Below, one piece after another: positions 1 to 5,374 of a stretch of 5,975 nucleotides of DNA. Position numbers and translations under genes: made by a program. Source of the stretch: Desulfobacterales bacterium (GTDB lineage: Bacteria > Desulfobacterota > Desulfobacteria > Desulfobacterales > RPRI01); contig JAUYEO010000224.1 in NCBI GenBank assembly GCA_030689795.1, positions 1 through 5,975 of the forward strand. The letters are read 5' to 3'. Every line of letters begins with the position of its first letter. Position 1 is the first letter of the stretch. The notes below the pieces were generated by a model. That model was not told where the DNA came from and did not search any database. It saw nothing but the letters and a program-made list of their open reading frames with translations.

Positions 1-73
1 CAGATTTTAGGGATTTTAAATATAAAGAGCTAATAGAATAGTTATCTGCGGGTATCGGCAAAAATCGGCGTCC
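1..73. repeat. Dispersed repeat, copy 1 (left end cut by window edge)
   Basis: This is the right-hand part of the element seen complete at 1943-2043. Bases 44-74 match 2014-2044 at 29 of 31 positions, and bases 1-30 match 1958-1987 at about 24 of 30. Its right arm (64-73) differs by one base from the perfect arm of copy 2, and the left arm lies before the window. The middle is about 9 bases shorter than in copy 2. It ends about 45 bases before lepA, so it may lie in the lepA leader. The sequence shows a repeat; calling it a genome-wide family is inference. Confidence 0.75.
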
Positions 74-118
74 TAATTAAAAGATTTTTTATGATCATCA
101 ACGGTCAGGCCTAAATTA

Positions 119-1915
119 ATGAATAATATAAGGAACTTCAGTATAATAGCGCATATTGATCACGGGAAATCGACCCTTTCCGACCGCCTGATCCAGGCAA
201 CCGGAATCGTTTCCGACAGGGATTTTCAGGACCAGATTTTAGATAGTATGGATATCGAACGGGAAAGAGGCATCACGATAAAAAGCCAGTCCGTCTGCCT
301 TCCCTATAAAGCAAAAGACGGCAATCAATACTTTTTAAACCTCATCGATACACCGGGACATGTCGATTTTTCATATGAAGTCTCAAGAGCGCTTGCATCA
401 TGCGAAGGAGCCCTCCTTATTATTGATGCAAGCCAGGGGGTTGAAGCCCAAACCCTTGCAAACCTTTACCTGGCTATGGAGCATAATCTTGTAATCATAC
501 CGGTAATCAACAAGATAGATCTGCCTTCGGCCGACATCGAAAGGGTAAAGCTTCAGATCGAAGAAGACCTGGGACTTGACCCCTCAACCGCCTTACTGGT
601 ATCCGCCAAGGAGGGGATAGGAATTGATACTGTGCTTGAAAGCATAGTCAAAATTCTACCCGCCCCTTCCGGTGATCCTGACGCTCCCCTTAAAGCCTTG
701 ATTTTTGATTCCCATTATGATGCCTTCCGCGGCACCGTTGTTTATTTCAGGGTCTTTGAAGGAAGGATCCGGCCGGGAGATGTCATAACTTTCATGTCCA
801 ATATGATTTCACACAAGTCCGAAGAGATTGGAATATTTCAGCTTAAACGCATTCCGAAAAAAGAAATTTCGGCCGGCCAGGTCGGATATGTTATTGCGGG
901 GATAAAGTCCGTTACTGACACCAGGTGCGGCGATACCATAACTTTAAAAAACAGTCCTGCAGACAAACCTCTCCCCGGATTTAAAGAAGCAAAGCCTGTT
1001 GTCTTTTCGTCTATATATCCTGTTGCAGCCGATGAATATCAGGAACTGGCAATAGCCATCGAGAAACTCAAATTAAATGATGCCTCCCTGATTTACGAAA
1101 AAGATATGTCTGTTGCCTTAGGGTTTGGTTTCAGGTGCGGTTTTCTCGGGCTTCTTCATCTTGAGGTTGTGCAGGAGCGTCTTGAGCGCGAATTCGATCT
1201 TTCTCTCATACTTACTGCTCCTTCGGTTCAATACTGTCTCATAATGAGGGATGGAACTGAAATGATAATCGACAATCCGGCTCTTTATCCGGATCCGACC
1301 ACAATCGAACTTACAAGAGAACCCTATATCCGGGCATCTATTCTCGTACCAGACCGTTACATGGGCGCCGTTATGAAGCTCTGCCTTGACAGGCGCGGAA
1401 TCAACAAAAATTATCAGTATCTTACAAGCAACCGCCTTGAGATGATATTCGAACTTCCTCTCGCCGAAGTAATTTTCGACTTCCACGACAAGCTCAAGTC
1501 AATTACTCAGGGGTACGGATCTTTCGACTATGAAATAATAGATTTCAGAGACACCGACCTCGTAAAGATGGATATACTTATAAACAGCGAGCGCGTTGAT
1601 GCTCTATCACAGCTTGTACACAGCGAAAGGGCCGTTGAACGGGCAAGAATGGCCTGTGAAAAGCTTCGTGAAGAGATTCCAAGGCAGATGTTCAAAATAG
1701 CTATCCAGGGAGCAATCGGGGCAAAGATAATCGCTAGATCAACCGTTTCCGCTTTCAGAAAAGATGTTACTGCAAAATGCTATGGAGGGGACATCACCAG
1801 AAAACGAAAGCTCCTAGAAAAGCAGAAAAAAGGAAAAAAACGGATGAAGATGGTGGGAAAAGTCATGATTCCGCAATCGGCATTTCTTTCGGTTTTAAAG
1901 ACGGACTCGGACTAA
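119..1915 (+). CDS. lepA: Elongation factor 4 (LepA), ribosome-associated GTPase
   Basis: LepA/EF4 is a cytosolic translational GTPase that binds the ribosome and can back-translocate tRNAs. At 598 aa it has the usual family length (E. coli about 599). The GTPase domain is complete: P-loop AHIDHGKST (11-19), switch I ERERGITIKSQSV (47-59), DTPGH with the catalytic His81 (77-81), NKID (131-134) and SAKEG (162-166). EF-G-like beta-barrel and alpha/beta domains follow. The LepA-specific C-terminal domain is intact, with the hallmark CYGGDITRKRKLL and the late PQSAFL segment. The ATG start gives the canonical N-terminus NIRNFSIIAHIDHGKST, and a CAGG Shine-Dalgarno-like stretch lies 9 bases upstream. 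It stands alone here: the usual lepB partner is absent, and 239 bases separate it from leuC. Copies of one dispersed repeat lie on both sides. Nothing suggests damage or transfer. Confidence 0.98.
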   Translation: MNNIRNFSIIAHIDHGKSTLSDRLIQATGIVSDRDFQDQILDSMDIERERGITIKSQSVCLPYKAKDGNQYFLNLIDTPGHVDFSYEVSRALASCEGALLIIDASQGVEAQTLANLYLAMEHNLVIIPVINKIDLPSADIERVKLQIEEDLGLDPSTALLVSAKEGIGIDTVLESIVKILPAPSGDPDAPLKALIFDSHYDAFRGTVVYFRVFEGRIRPGDVITFMSNMISHKSEEIGIFQLKRIPKKEISAGQVGYVIAGIKSVTDTRCGDTITLKNSPADKPLPGFKEAKPVVFSSIYPVAADEYQELAIAIEKLKLNDASLIYEKDMSVALGFGFRCGFLGLLHLEVVQERLEREFDLSLILTAPSVQYCLIMRDGTEMIIDNPALYPDPTTIELTREPYIRASILVPDRYMGAVMKLCLDRRGINKNYQYLTSNRLEMIFELPLAEVIFDFHDKLKSITQGYGSFDYEIIDFRDTDLVKMDILINSERVDALSQLVHSERAVERARMACEKLREEIPRQMFKIAIQGAIGAKIIARSTVSAFRKDVTAKCYGGDITRKRKLLEKQKKGKKRMKMVGKVMIPQSAFLSVLKTDSD

Positions 1916-1942
1916 CCTTTATTGTATAGAAATTTTCTTTTG

Positions 1943-2043
1943 GGACGCAGATGAACGCAGATTGCCAGGATTTTCAATATAAAGAACTAACTGATTGGTT
2001 CTGGTTTTCTTGAATCTGCGGGTATCGGCGAAAATCTGCGTCC
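1943..2043. repeat. Dispersed repeat, copy 2 (complete, with inverted ends)
   Basis: The element is bounded by perfect 10-bp inverted ends, GGACGCAGAT (1943-1952) and ATCTGCGTCC (2034-2043). A second pair, CAGATT (1958-1963) and AATCTG (2013-2018), lies just inside. It can therefore fold into a long imperfect hairpin on either strand. It has no protein-coding content of its own and resembles copy 1 at the window start. It lies 27 bases after the lepA stop, so it may be in the 3' end of the lepA transcript or in the leuC leader. It resembles a MITE- or REP-like non-autonomous repeat. I see no clear target-site duplication. Confidence 0.8.
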
Positions 2044-2075
2044 TGACCCCGATAAACGGGATAAGTGCGTTAACT

Positions 2076-2112
2076 AAACTATTTTCTGCCGGGAAAACGC
2101 AGAAAATAGTTT
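2076..2112. promoter_or_regulatory. Perfect 14-bp inverted repeat in the leuC leader
   Basis: AAACTATTTTCTGC (2076-2089) is exactly complementary to GCAGAAAATAGTTT (2099-2112), leaving a 9-base loop, CGGGAAAAC. GTTA (2069-2072) and TAAC (2114-2117) can extend the stem beyond a small internal bulge. It sits 42 bases before the leuC ATG. The right arm is not followed by a run of T, so a plain intrinsic terminator is unlikely. It could be a DNA dyad for a regulator, a leader RNA hairpin, or a small palindromic repeat. The structure is plain in the sequence; its role is inference. Confidence 0.6.
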
Positions 2113-2154
2113 CTAACTTACTAATTAATTTAACGGATATTACTTGGTGTTTAA

Positions 2155-3444
2155 ATGGGGAAAACTATAGCCGGAAAAATTTTTGATTCGCATATCGTAG
2201 ATAATCCGTGTGATGATATTTATGTAATCAGACTTGATGCTGTTTTCTGCCATGAAATTACAACCCCTATCGCCATAAACGACCTTATCAGCCGGGGAAA
2301 AGACCGGGTTTTCGACGCATCTAAGGTTAAGGCGGTAATCGATCATGTCACTCCCGCCAAGGATTCCAAAACAGCCACACAGGGCAAGATATTGAGGGAA
2401 TGGACAAGGCGCCACAATATAAAGGATTTTTTTGATATAGGCAGAAACGGCGTGTGCCATGCGATTTTCCCTGAAAAAGGCTTCGCCAGACCGGGGTTTA
2501 CAATAATAATGGGCGATTCCCACACCTGCACATACGGGGCTTTCGGGGCTTTTGCCGCAGGAGTCGGGACAACCGATCTTGAAGTCGGCATATTAAAAGG
2601 CGTATGCGCGCTTCGTTACCCTGAAACCATAAAGATAAATGTTACCGGCAAAATACAAGAAGGTGTTTTTGCCAAAGACATTATTCTGTCTCTAATAGGC
2701 CTTCTGGGGGTGAACGGAGCAACCGACAAAGTCATTGAATTTTCCGGTTCTGTTGTAGCATCAATGAGTATGGATGCGAGAATGACCCTCTGCAACATGG
2801 CAATAGAAGCAGGCGCGACATGCGGAATATGCGCTCCTGACATGACTACCGTAGAATACCTGTGGGAGTTTATCCGGGATGAATATAAGACAAAAGATAA
2901 GGCTCTTGAGGCATTTCAGAAGTTCTGTTCCGATCCCGATGCCTCATATGCGGATATAATTGAACATGATGTTTCAAGCCTTGAGCCGGTGGCAACATTC
3001 GGATACAGGCCCGATAATATCAAACCTGTCAAAAAGATGGAAGGCACGAAAATCGATCAGGTCTATATAGGCTCATGCACAAACGGAAGAATAGACGACT
3101 TGAGGGTAGCAGCGGAAATATTAAAGGGGAATAAAATAAGCGATTCTCTGCGGGGTGTTGTTTCGCCTGCTACTCCTAAAATTTACCGGCAGGCCCTCGA
3201 TGAGGGACTCATTGCTGTTTTTCTTGAAGCCGGATTTTGCGTCACAAATCCGACCTGCGGAGCCTGCCTCGGAATGAGCAACGGTGTTCTTGCAGAAGGA
3301 GAAGCCTGCGCTTCCACCACAAACAGGAACTTTATCGGGCGGATGGGAAAAGGCGGAATGGTGCATCTGATGAGCCCGGCCACTGCTGCGGCAACCGCTA
3401 TAGCGGGGCACATAACAAATTCAAAATTATTTAACGGCAGATAA
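2155..3444 (+). CDS. leuC: 3-isopropylmalate dehydratase large subunit (aconitase superfamily)
   Basis: This is the catalytic [4Fe-4S] subunit that, with LeuD, interconverts 2- and 3-isopropylmalate in the cytosol for leucine synthesis. The 429 aa match the shorter LeuC class (about 420 aa) shared with archaeal-type IPM isomerase and homoaconitase, not the 466 aa E. coli type. Visible motifs are HEITTPIAI (33-41), DHVTPAKD (62-69) and GDSHTCTYGAFGAF (120-133). The three cluster-ligand cysteines are Cys308 in IGSCTNGR, and Cys368 and Cys371 in TCGACLG. The C-terminus is complete (SPATAAATAIAGHI). The ATG follows a weak GGTG ribosome site by 5 bases and gives the normal family N-terminus MGKTIAGKIFD. 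leuD starts 6 bases after the stop. TTDLE replaces the TTDMA-like segment of classical LeuC, so a related substrate (homoaconitate, citramalate or dimethylmalate type) cannot be excluded. No leuA or leuB is in view. Confidence 0.9.
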   Translation: MGKTIAGKIFDSHIVDNPCDDIYVIRLDAVFCHEITTPIAINDLISRGKDRVFDASKVKAVIDHVTPAKDSKTATQGKILREWTRRHNIKDFFDIGRNGVCHAIFPEKGFARPGFTIIMGDSHTCTYGAFGAFAAGVGTTDLEVGILKGVCALRYPETIKINVTGKIQEGVFAKDIILSLIGLLGVNGATDKVIEFSGSVVASMSMDARMTLCNMAIEAGATCGICAPDMTTVEYLWEFIRDEYKTKDKALEAFQKFCSDPDASYADIIEHDVSSLEPVATFGYRPDNIKPVKKMEGTKIDQVYIGSCTNGRIDDLRVAAEILKGNKISDSLRGVVSPATPKIYRQALDEGLIAVFLEAGFCVTNPTCGACLGMSNGVLAEGEACASTTNRNFIGRMGKGGMVHLMSPATAAATAIAGHITNSKLFNGR

Positions 3445-3450
3445 AAAATT

Positions 3451-3975
3451 ATGAAAAATTTCAGCGGAAAAGCGCTTTTTCTTGACAGAGCTGATATTAA
3501 TACGGATGAAATAATTCCTGCTAAATATCTCACTGAAAACACAAGGCAGGCTTTAAAGCCCTATCTTTTTGAAGACATCAACCTTGAAGGTTTCAATAAT
3601 AAGAAAAATATTCATGGAAAGAGTATCATCATAACCCGGGGAAATTTCGGTTGCGGATCATCGAGGGAGCATGCTCCGTGGGCGCTTGAAGCAAACGGCA
3701 TCAATCTCGTCATCGCCTCAAGTTTTGCCAGGATCTTTAAAAGGAACATGTTCAACTGCGGGATGATGGCGGTTGAGCTTCCGCCTGAAATTATAAACCG
3801 GATTTTTTCAGTTTTTTCAAACCTCGAAACTGAAATAGAAACTCTTTTTGACAAAAGCACTTTGATTCTGAATGCAGGCGTAATGAAAGAATCTGTAGAA
3901 TTTGAGATTTCCGGATTTGACAGGGCGCTGGTTACGGCAGGCGGCTGGGTCGAATACGCCGATTCCAGATACTGA
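3451..3975 (+). CDS. leuD: 3-isopropylmalate dehydratase small subunit
   Basis: This swivel-domain subunit closes over the LeuC active site and carries the substrate-recognition loop. The 174 aa fit the shorter small-subunit class (about 160-175 aa). The conserved ADINTDEIIPAKYL (14-27) begins the recognition region, which continues TENTRQALKPYLFED. The invariant glycine/serine/arginine motif GCGSSREHAPWAL spans 67-79, followed by ASSFARIFKRNMFNCG. The C-terminal TAGGWVEYA is typical, so the gene is full length despite lying beside an accessory region. It starts 6 bases after leuC with only a poor Shine-Dalgarno, which suggests translational coupling and obligate co-expression. The substrate loop YLTEN differs from the YLR/YLV types best studied in archaeal enzymes. 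IPM isomerase is therefore the likely but not certain substrate assignment. Confidence 0.9.
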   Translation: MKNFSGKALFLDRADINTDEIIPAKYLTENTRQALKPYLFEDINLEGFNNKKNIHGKSIIITRGNFGCGSSREHAPWALEANGINLVIASSFARIFKRNMFNCGMMAVELPPEIINRIFSVFSNLETEIETLFDKSTLILNAGVMKESVEFEISGFDRALVTAGGWVEYADSRY

Positions 3976-3978
3976 CGC

Positions 3979-4012
3979 CATCGCCTGTTGCGCGATGATA
4001 TCCATTTGTTTT
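3979..4012 (+). terminator. Weak candidate terminator after leuD
   Basis: CATCGC (3979-3984) pairs with GCGATG (3992-3997) around a 7-base loop. A T-rich but interrupted tail (ATTTGTTTTGTT) follows, starting several bases after the stem. It lies 4 bases after the leuD stop in the 38-base gap between convergent genes, the right place for a terminator. The stem is short and the T run is not directly attached, so the call is weak. Confidence 0.35.
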
Positions 4013-4013
4013 G

Positions 4014-4277
4014 TTAGGCCAATTCCCGCAGTAATCTATCATATTCAGGATGAGTGCCAATCCAAAACCATATTAAATCCTCATCTATTTCTACTGCCAC
4101 CGTTCGGTGTTTTCTGCCTACTCTGGCCGACCAGTACTTACCGACTTTTTTGAGATGTAAAGAAGGATGCTTAGGGTTATTTTTGAGAAGTTTAAAGTTC
4201 TTATCTGCCAAATTCTGAATAAATGCCGGTAGTTGTTCATAGCAAGTCCAAAATGATGGATTAGCAAAATGTTTCAT
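4014..4277 (-). CDS. RelE/ParE-superfamily toxin (module 1)
   Basis: This is a small basic protein of 87 aa with the compact alpha-alpha-beta-beta-beta layout of the RelE/ParE superfamily. Two N-terminal helices (about 8-34) come first. Strands follow around KKVGKYWSARVG (43-54), RTVAVEI (58-64) and LIWFWIGTH (68-76), and the tail is PEYDRLL. Basic residues on the strands (Arg52, Arg55, Lys56, Arg58) and His76/Tyr79 are the kind used for RNA or target binding, but no catalytic set can be assigned by eye. I chose the ATG at 4277 over an in-frame GTG at 4289. The ATG overlaps the antitoxin stop as ATGA, giving the coupled antitoxin-toxin arrangement, and the protein then starts MKHFANPSFW. The stop faces leuD across 38 bases. 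Whether it cleaves mRNA (RelE-like) or poisons gyrase (ParE-like) cannot be told from sequence alone. Confidence 0.8.
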   Translation of the reverse strand: MKHFANPSFWTCYEQLPAFIQNLADKNFKLLKNNPKHPSLHLKKVGKYWSARVGRKHRTVAVEIDEDLIWFWIGTHPEYDRLLRELA

Positions 4278-4474
4278 AACTCTTTGCACTTACCAGCACG
4301 AAAGTCCGCTATGGCTTCATTGGCAAATTTCTCAAGCTTTCCTGATTGGACATCCTCCTTAAACTGCTCATCCCACATATTTGCCTCAAACTTATCAAAC
4401 CATTCTCTCAGAACGGGGAAGTCATCTTTAGGTAACTGAGTAATTGCTTTTTCAATTTCTTGTACCGTAGTCAT
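4274..4474 (-). CDS. Antitoxin partner of the RelE/ParE-like toxin (module 1)
   Basis: This is a 66 aa protein directly upstream of, and overlapping by 4 bases, the RelE/ParE-like toxin. The N-terminal half (VQEIEKAITQLPKDDFPVLREWFDKFE) looks helical. The C-terminal half (WDEQFKEDVQSGKLEKFANEAI, then DFRAGK) is the charged helical segment typical of antitoxins that wrap their toxin. I see no helix-turn-helix, ribbon-helix-helix or AbrB-type DNA-binding domain, so self-repression is not obvious. The start is well supported: AGGAGGTGA lies 7 bases before the ATG. An antitoxin made at a higher rate than its toxin would fit this strong site. The function is inferred from gene order, size and resemblance to short antitoxins that accompany this toxin type. 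Confidence 0.72.
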   Translation of the reverse strand: MTTVQEIEKAITQLPKDDFPVLREWFDKFEANMWDEQFKEDVQSGKLEKFANEAIADFRAGKCKEL

Positions 4475-4481
4475 CTACACC

Positions 4482-4490
4482 TCACCTCCT
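4482..4490 (-). promoter_or_regulatory. Very strong Shine-Dalgarno of module 1 antitoxin
   Basis: Read on the - strand this is AGGAGGTGA, a full match to the anti-Shine-Dalgarno core, 7 bases before the antitoxin ATG at 4474. It fixes that start. The downstream toxin has no comparable site and depends on the ATGA overlap. Confidence 0.85.
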
Positions 4491-4505
4491 ATGGGCCTTG
4501 CAATT

Positions 4506-4526
4506 AATATGTGTAATATTTAATAT
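4506..4526. promoter_or_regulatory. AT-rich half-site cluster upstream of module 1
   Basis: AATAT (4506-4510), ATATT (4516-4520) and AATAT (4522-4526) form two neighbouring inverted pairs between 32 and 52 bases before the antitoxin start. The pairs are AATAT-5-ATATT and the 11-base palindrome ATATTTAATAT. This is where a promoter and operator would be expected. No convincing -35 box accompanies it, and AT-rich palindromes arise easily by chance. Confidence 0.25.
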
Positions 4527-4558
4527 CCAGTTCCGGAAAAAACCCGTACCTCGGATTA

Positions 4559-4603
4559 CCTGTTTTTTACTCCAATATTTATTTAAAATCAAATAAGAAC
4601 AGG
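4559..4603. repeat. Nested inverted repeat between the two toxin-antitoxin modules
   Basis: Outer arms CCTGTT (4559-4564) and AACAGG (4598-4603) enclose inner arms TTATTT (4579-4584) and AAATAA (4591-4596) with a 6-base loop. The structure begins 3 bases after the PIN toxin stop. It may shape or end the module 2 transcript, although the inner stem is all A/T and no T run follows on the - strand. Terminator function is possible but weak; the nesting itself is clear. Confidence 0.4.
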
Positions 4604-4605
4604 CA

Positions 4606-5010
4606 TCAATCGCCGAACAGTATCTCAAAGTCGCGGGGACGAATGATTTTTGCTTTTCCATAAGATACCAGAGTGAGCAGATCATCGTCACCCGTTACCA
4701 GAAAATCGGCCTTTGCTTCCGCGGCGCAGGCGAGAACATAATCGTCGTTTGCGTCCCTGCATATACACGGCACAGGCTTCTCAGGCCGGGAGATTTCATG
4801 TGCAGCTTCGGAAACGACAGCAGTAAAAAAGGAGATTTCCGCGTTATTAAATTGAAACTTGTCCTTAAGAATCCTGCTGAATTCCTCTATAACCGGACTG
4901 CACAGGACGAAGGCAAATTCGCGATTGCGGGCACGGCGCAAAATCCTGGAACAAACTCCGTCCGACAAAAAGGCTGAGATCAAAACATTTGTATCGAGGA
5001 CTACTTTCAT
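4606..5010 (-). CDS. PIN-domain toxin (VapC-like ribonuclease, module 2)
   Basis: This 134 aa protein is a single PIN domain of the 'putative toxin-antitoxin toxin component, PIN family' type (COG1569-like). Proteins of this fold are Mg2+-dependent ribonucleases acting on tRNA, rRNA or mRNA. The acidic metal-binding residues are all in place. They are Asp6 in VVLDTNVLISAF, Glu42/Glu43 in SPVIEEFSRIL, Asp86/Asp89/Asp90 in CRDANDDYVLACA, and Asp108-Asp110 in LVTGDDDLL. The protein therefore looks active. Its ATG overlaps the stop of the upstream RHH antitoxin as ATGA, the standard coupled arrangement. The C-terminus IIRPRDFEILF is a common ending in this family. The RNA target cannot be predicted. 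It could in principle be a non-toxin PIN nuclease, but the adjacent antitoxin argues for a toxin. Confidence 0.9.
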   Translation of the reverse strand: MKVVLDTNVLISAFLSDGVCSRILRRARNREFAFVLCSPVIEEFSRILKDKFQFNNAEISFFTAVVSEAAHEISRPEKPVPCICRDANDDYVLACAAEAKADFLVTGDDDLLTLVSYGKAKIIRPRDFEILFGD

Positions 5011-5225
5011 GAAATTTCCCTGAAAACATCCTCTTCCGTGACAATCCCTACCGCCTTGGCTCTCGGAAACAGCATTTTCTGAGCCTTGCGAAATTTATTT
5101 TCCCATAGGAATATACTAAGAGACTCCTTGACGACATCGCTTTTGTTTCGTCCGGTTTCACTGGCAAATGCGCTGAGCTCCTCGGCTATTTTCTCGGGAA
5201 GACTTATAGACAAAACTGATCTCAT
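5007..5225 (-). CDS. Ribbon-helix-helix (CopG-like) antitoxin of module 2
   Basis: This 72 aa protein has an N-terminal ribbon-helix-helix fold. The DNA-contacting strand is RSVLSISLP (2-10), helix 1 is about 11-24, the turn is GRNKSD (25-30), and helix 2 runs to about residue 42. The C-terminal tail (43-72, ending VTEEDVFREIS) would bind and block the PIN toxin. RHH antitoxins bind as dimers to palindromes in their own promoter, and such a palindrome lies 15 bases upstream (5240-5251). An in-frame GTG at 5234 would add three residues, but that codon lies inside the GGGGGTGA Shine-Dalgarno (5231-5238). That site is spaced 5 bases from the ATG at 5225, so the ATG is the start. The stop overlaps the toxin ATG. 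Confidence 0.87.
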   Translation of the reverse strand: MRSVLSISLPEKIAEELSAFASETGRNKSDVVKESLSIFLWENKFRKAQKMLFPRAKAVGIVTEEDVFREIS

Positions 5226-5239
5226 ATTGATCACCCCCT

Positions 5240-5251
5240 GTATTACAATAC
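5240..5251. promoter_or_regulatory. Operator-like palindrome over the -10 of module 2
   Basis: GTATT (5240-5244) and AATAC (5247-5251) form a perfect inverted pair around a 2-base centre, covering the whole -10 box. Wider arms CCTGT (5237-5241) and ACAGG (5261-5265) also pair. RHH antitoxins typically repress their own operon through such sites, so this is the natural operator candidate. Binding is inference. Confidence 0.55.
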
Positions 5252-5273
5252 GCTACACAAACAGGCTTGTCAA
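5245..5273 (-). promoter_or_regulatory. Sigma-70 promoter of the RHH/PIN module
   Basis: On the - strand a perfect -35 TTGACA (5273-5268) is followed after exactly 17 bases by TATTGT (5250-5245), a 4-of-6 match to the -10 consensus. Transcription would start near 5238, leaving a leader of only about a dozen bases that opens with the Shine-Dalgarno of the antitoxin. This is the best promoter in the window. Confidence 0.75.
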
Positions 5274-5374
5274 GAATAGCATTTATCCCGAATTCCGAAA
5301 CTAATTGCTTCAAATAAAATGTTACTCAAGCCTGCCCCTCTGCCACCAATTACCGGAACATCGAAATTAAGCAT
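5270..5374 (-). pseudogene. Possible 5' stump of a gene that followed ridA
   Basis: A 34-codon frame opens with ATG at 5374, overlapping the last 8 bases of the RidA gene, as a coupled downstream gene would. It encodes a hydrophobic, glycine-rich start (VPVIGGRGAGLSN at residues 6-18, then ILFEAISFG) that reads like the beginning of a folded domain. It ends at a TGA that is part of the TTGACA promoter box of the toxin-antitoxin module. I do not recognise the family with confidence. It may be the truncated first part of a larger gene whose remainder was lost when the module arrived. It may also be a genuine tiny gene or chance. Its Shine-Dalgarno is poor. Confidence 0.35.

Noticed and set aside
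1118..1486. 122-codon - strand open frame inside lepA
   Set aside because: It lies wholly within the well-supported lepA gene on the opposite strand, and its translation resembles no family I know.
1943..2043. The repeat as a CRISPR unit or insertion sequence
   Set aside because: There are only two copies 2 kb apart with a gene between them, no spacers, and no transposase or coding capacity within the element.
1995..2186. 63-codon + strand frame between lepA and leuC
   Set aside because: It runs through the dispersed repeat and the palindrome and into leuC in another frame, so coding is unlikely.
2140..2591. - strand open frames over the start of leuC
   Set aside because: They are antisense to conserved LeuC motifs and have compositions typical of shadow frames.
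3121..3542. - strand frames across the leuC/leuD junction
   Set aside because: They run antisense through the conserved cysteine motifs of LeuC and the start of LeuD, with no ribosome site and no recognisable domain.
4013..4019. GTTAGGC, resembling an integron attC core, beside a toxin-antitoxin pair
   Set aside because: No RYYYAAC partner lies at a suitable distance and the site overlaps the toxin stop codon, so a cassette recombination site is not supported.
4287..4289. GTG as start of the RelE/ParE-like toxin
   Set aside because: The ATG at 4277 forms the ATGA overlap with the antitoxin stop and gives the expected family N-terminus.
4482..4691. 69-codon - strand frame overlapping the PIN gene end and the intergenic gap
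   Set aside because: It overlaps the conserved PIN C-terminus in another frame and continues through AT-rich non-coding sequence. A 20-codon stretch inside the gap looked slightly coding-like but has no start or homology I can name.
5232..5234. GTG as start of the RHH antitoxin
   Set aside because: It lies inside the Shine-Dalgarno that serves the ATG at 5225.
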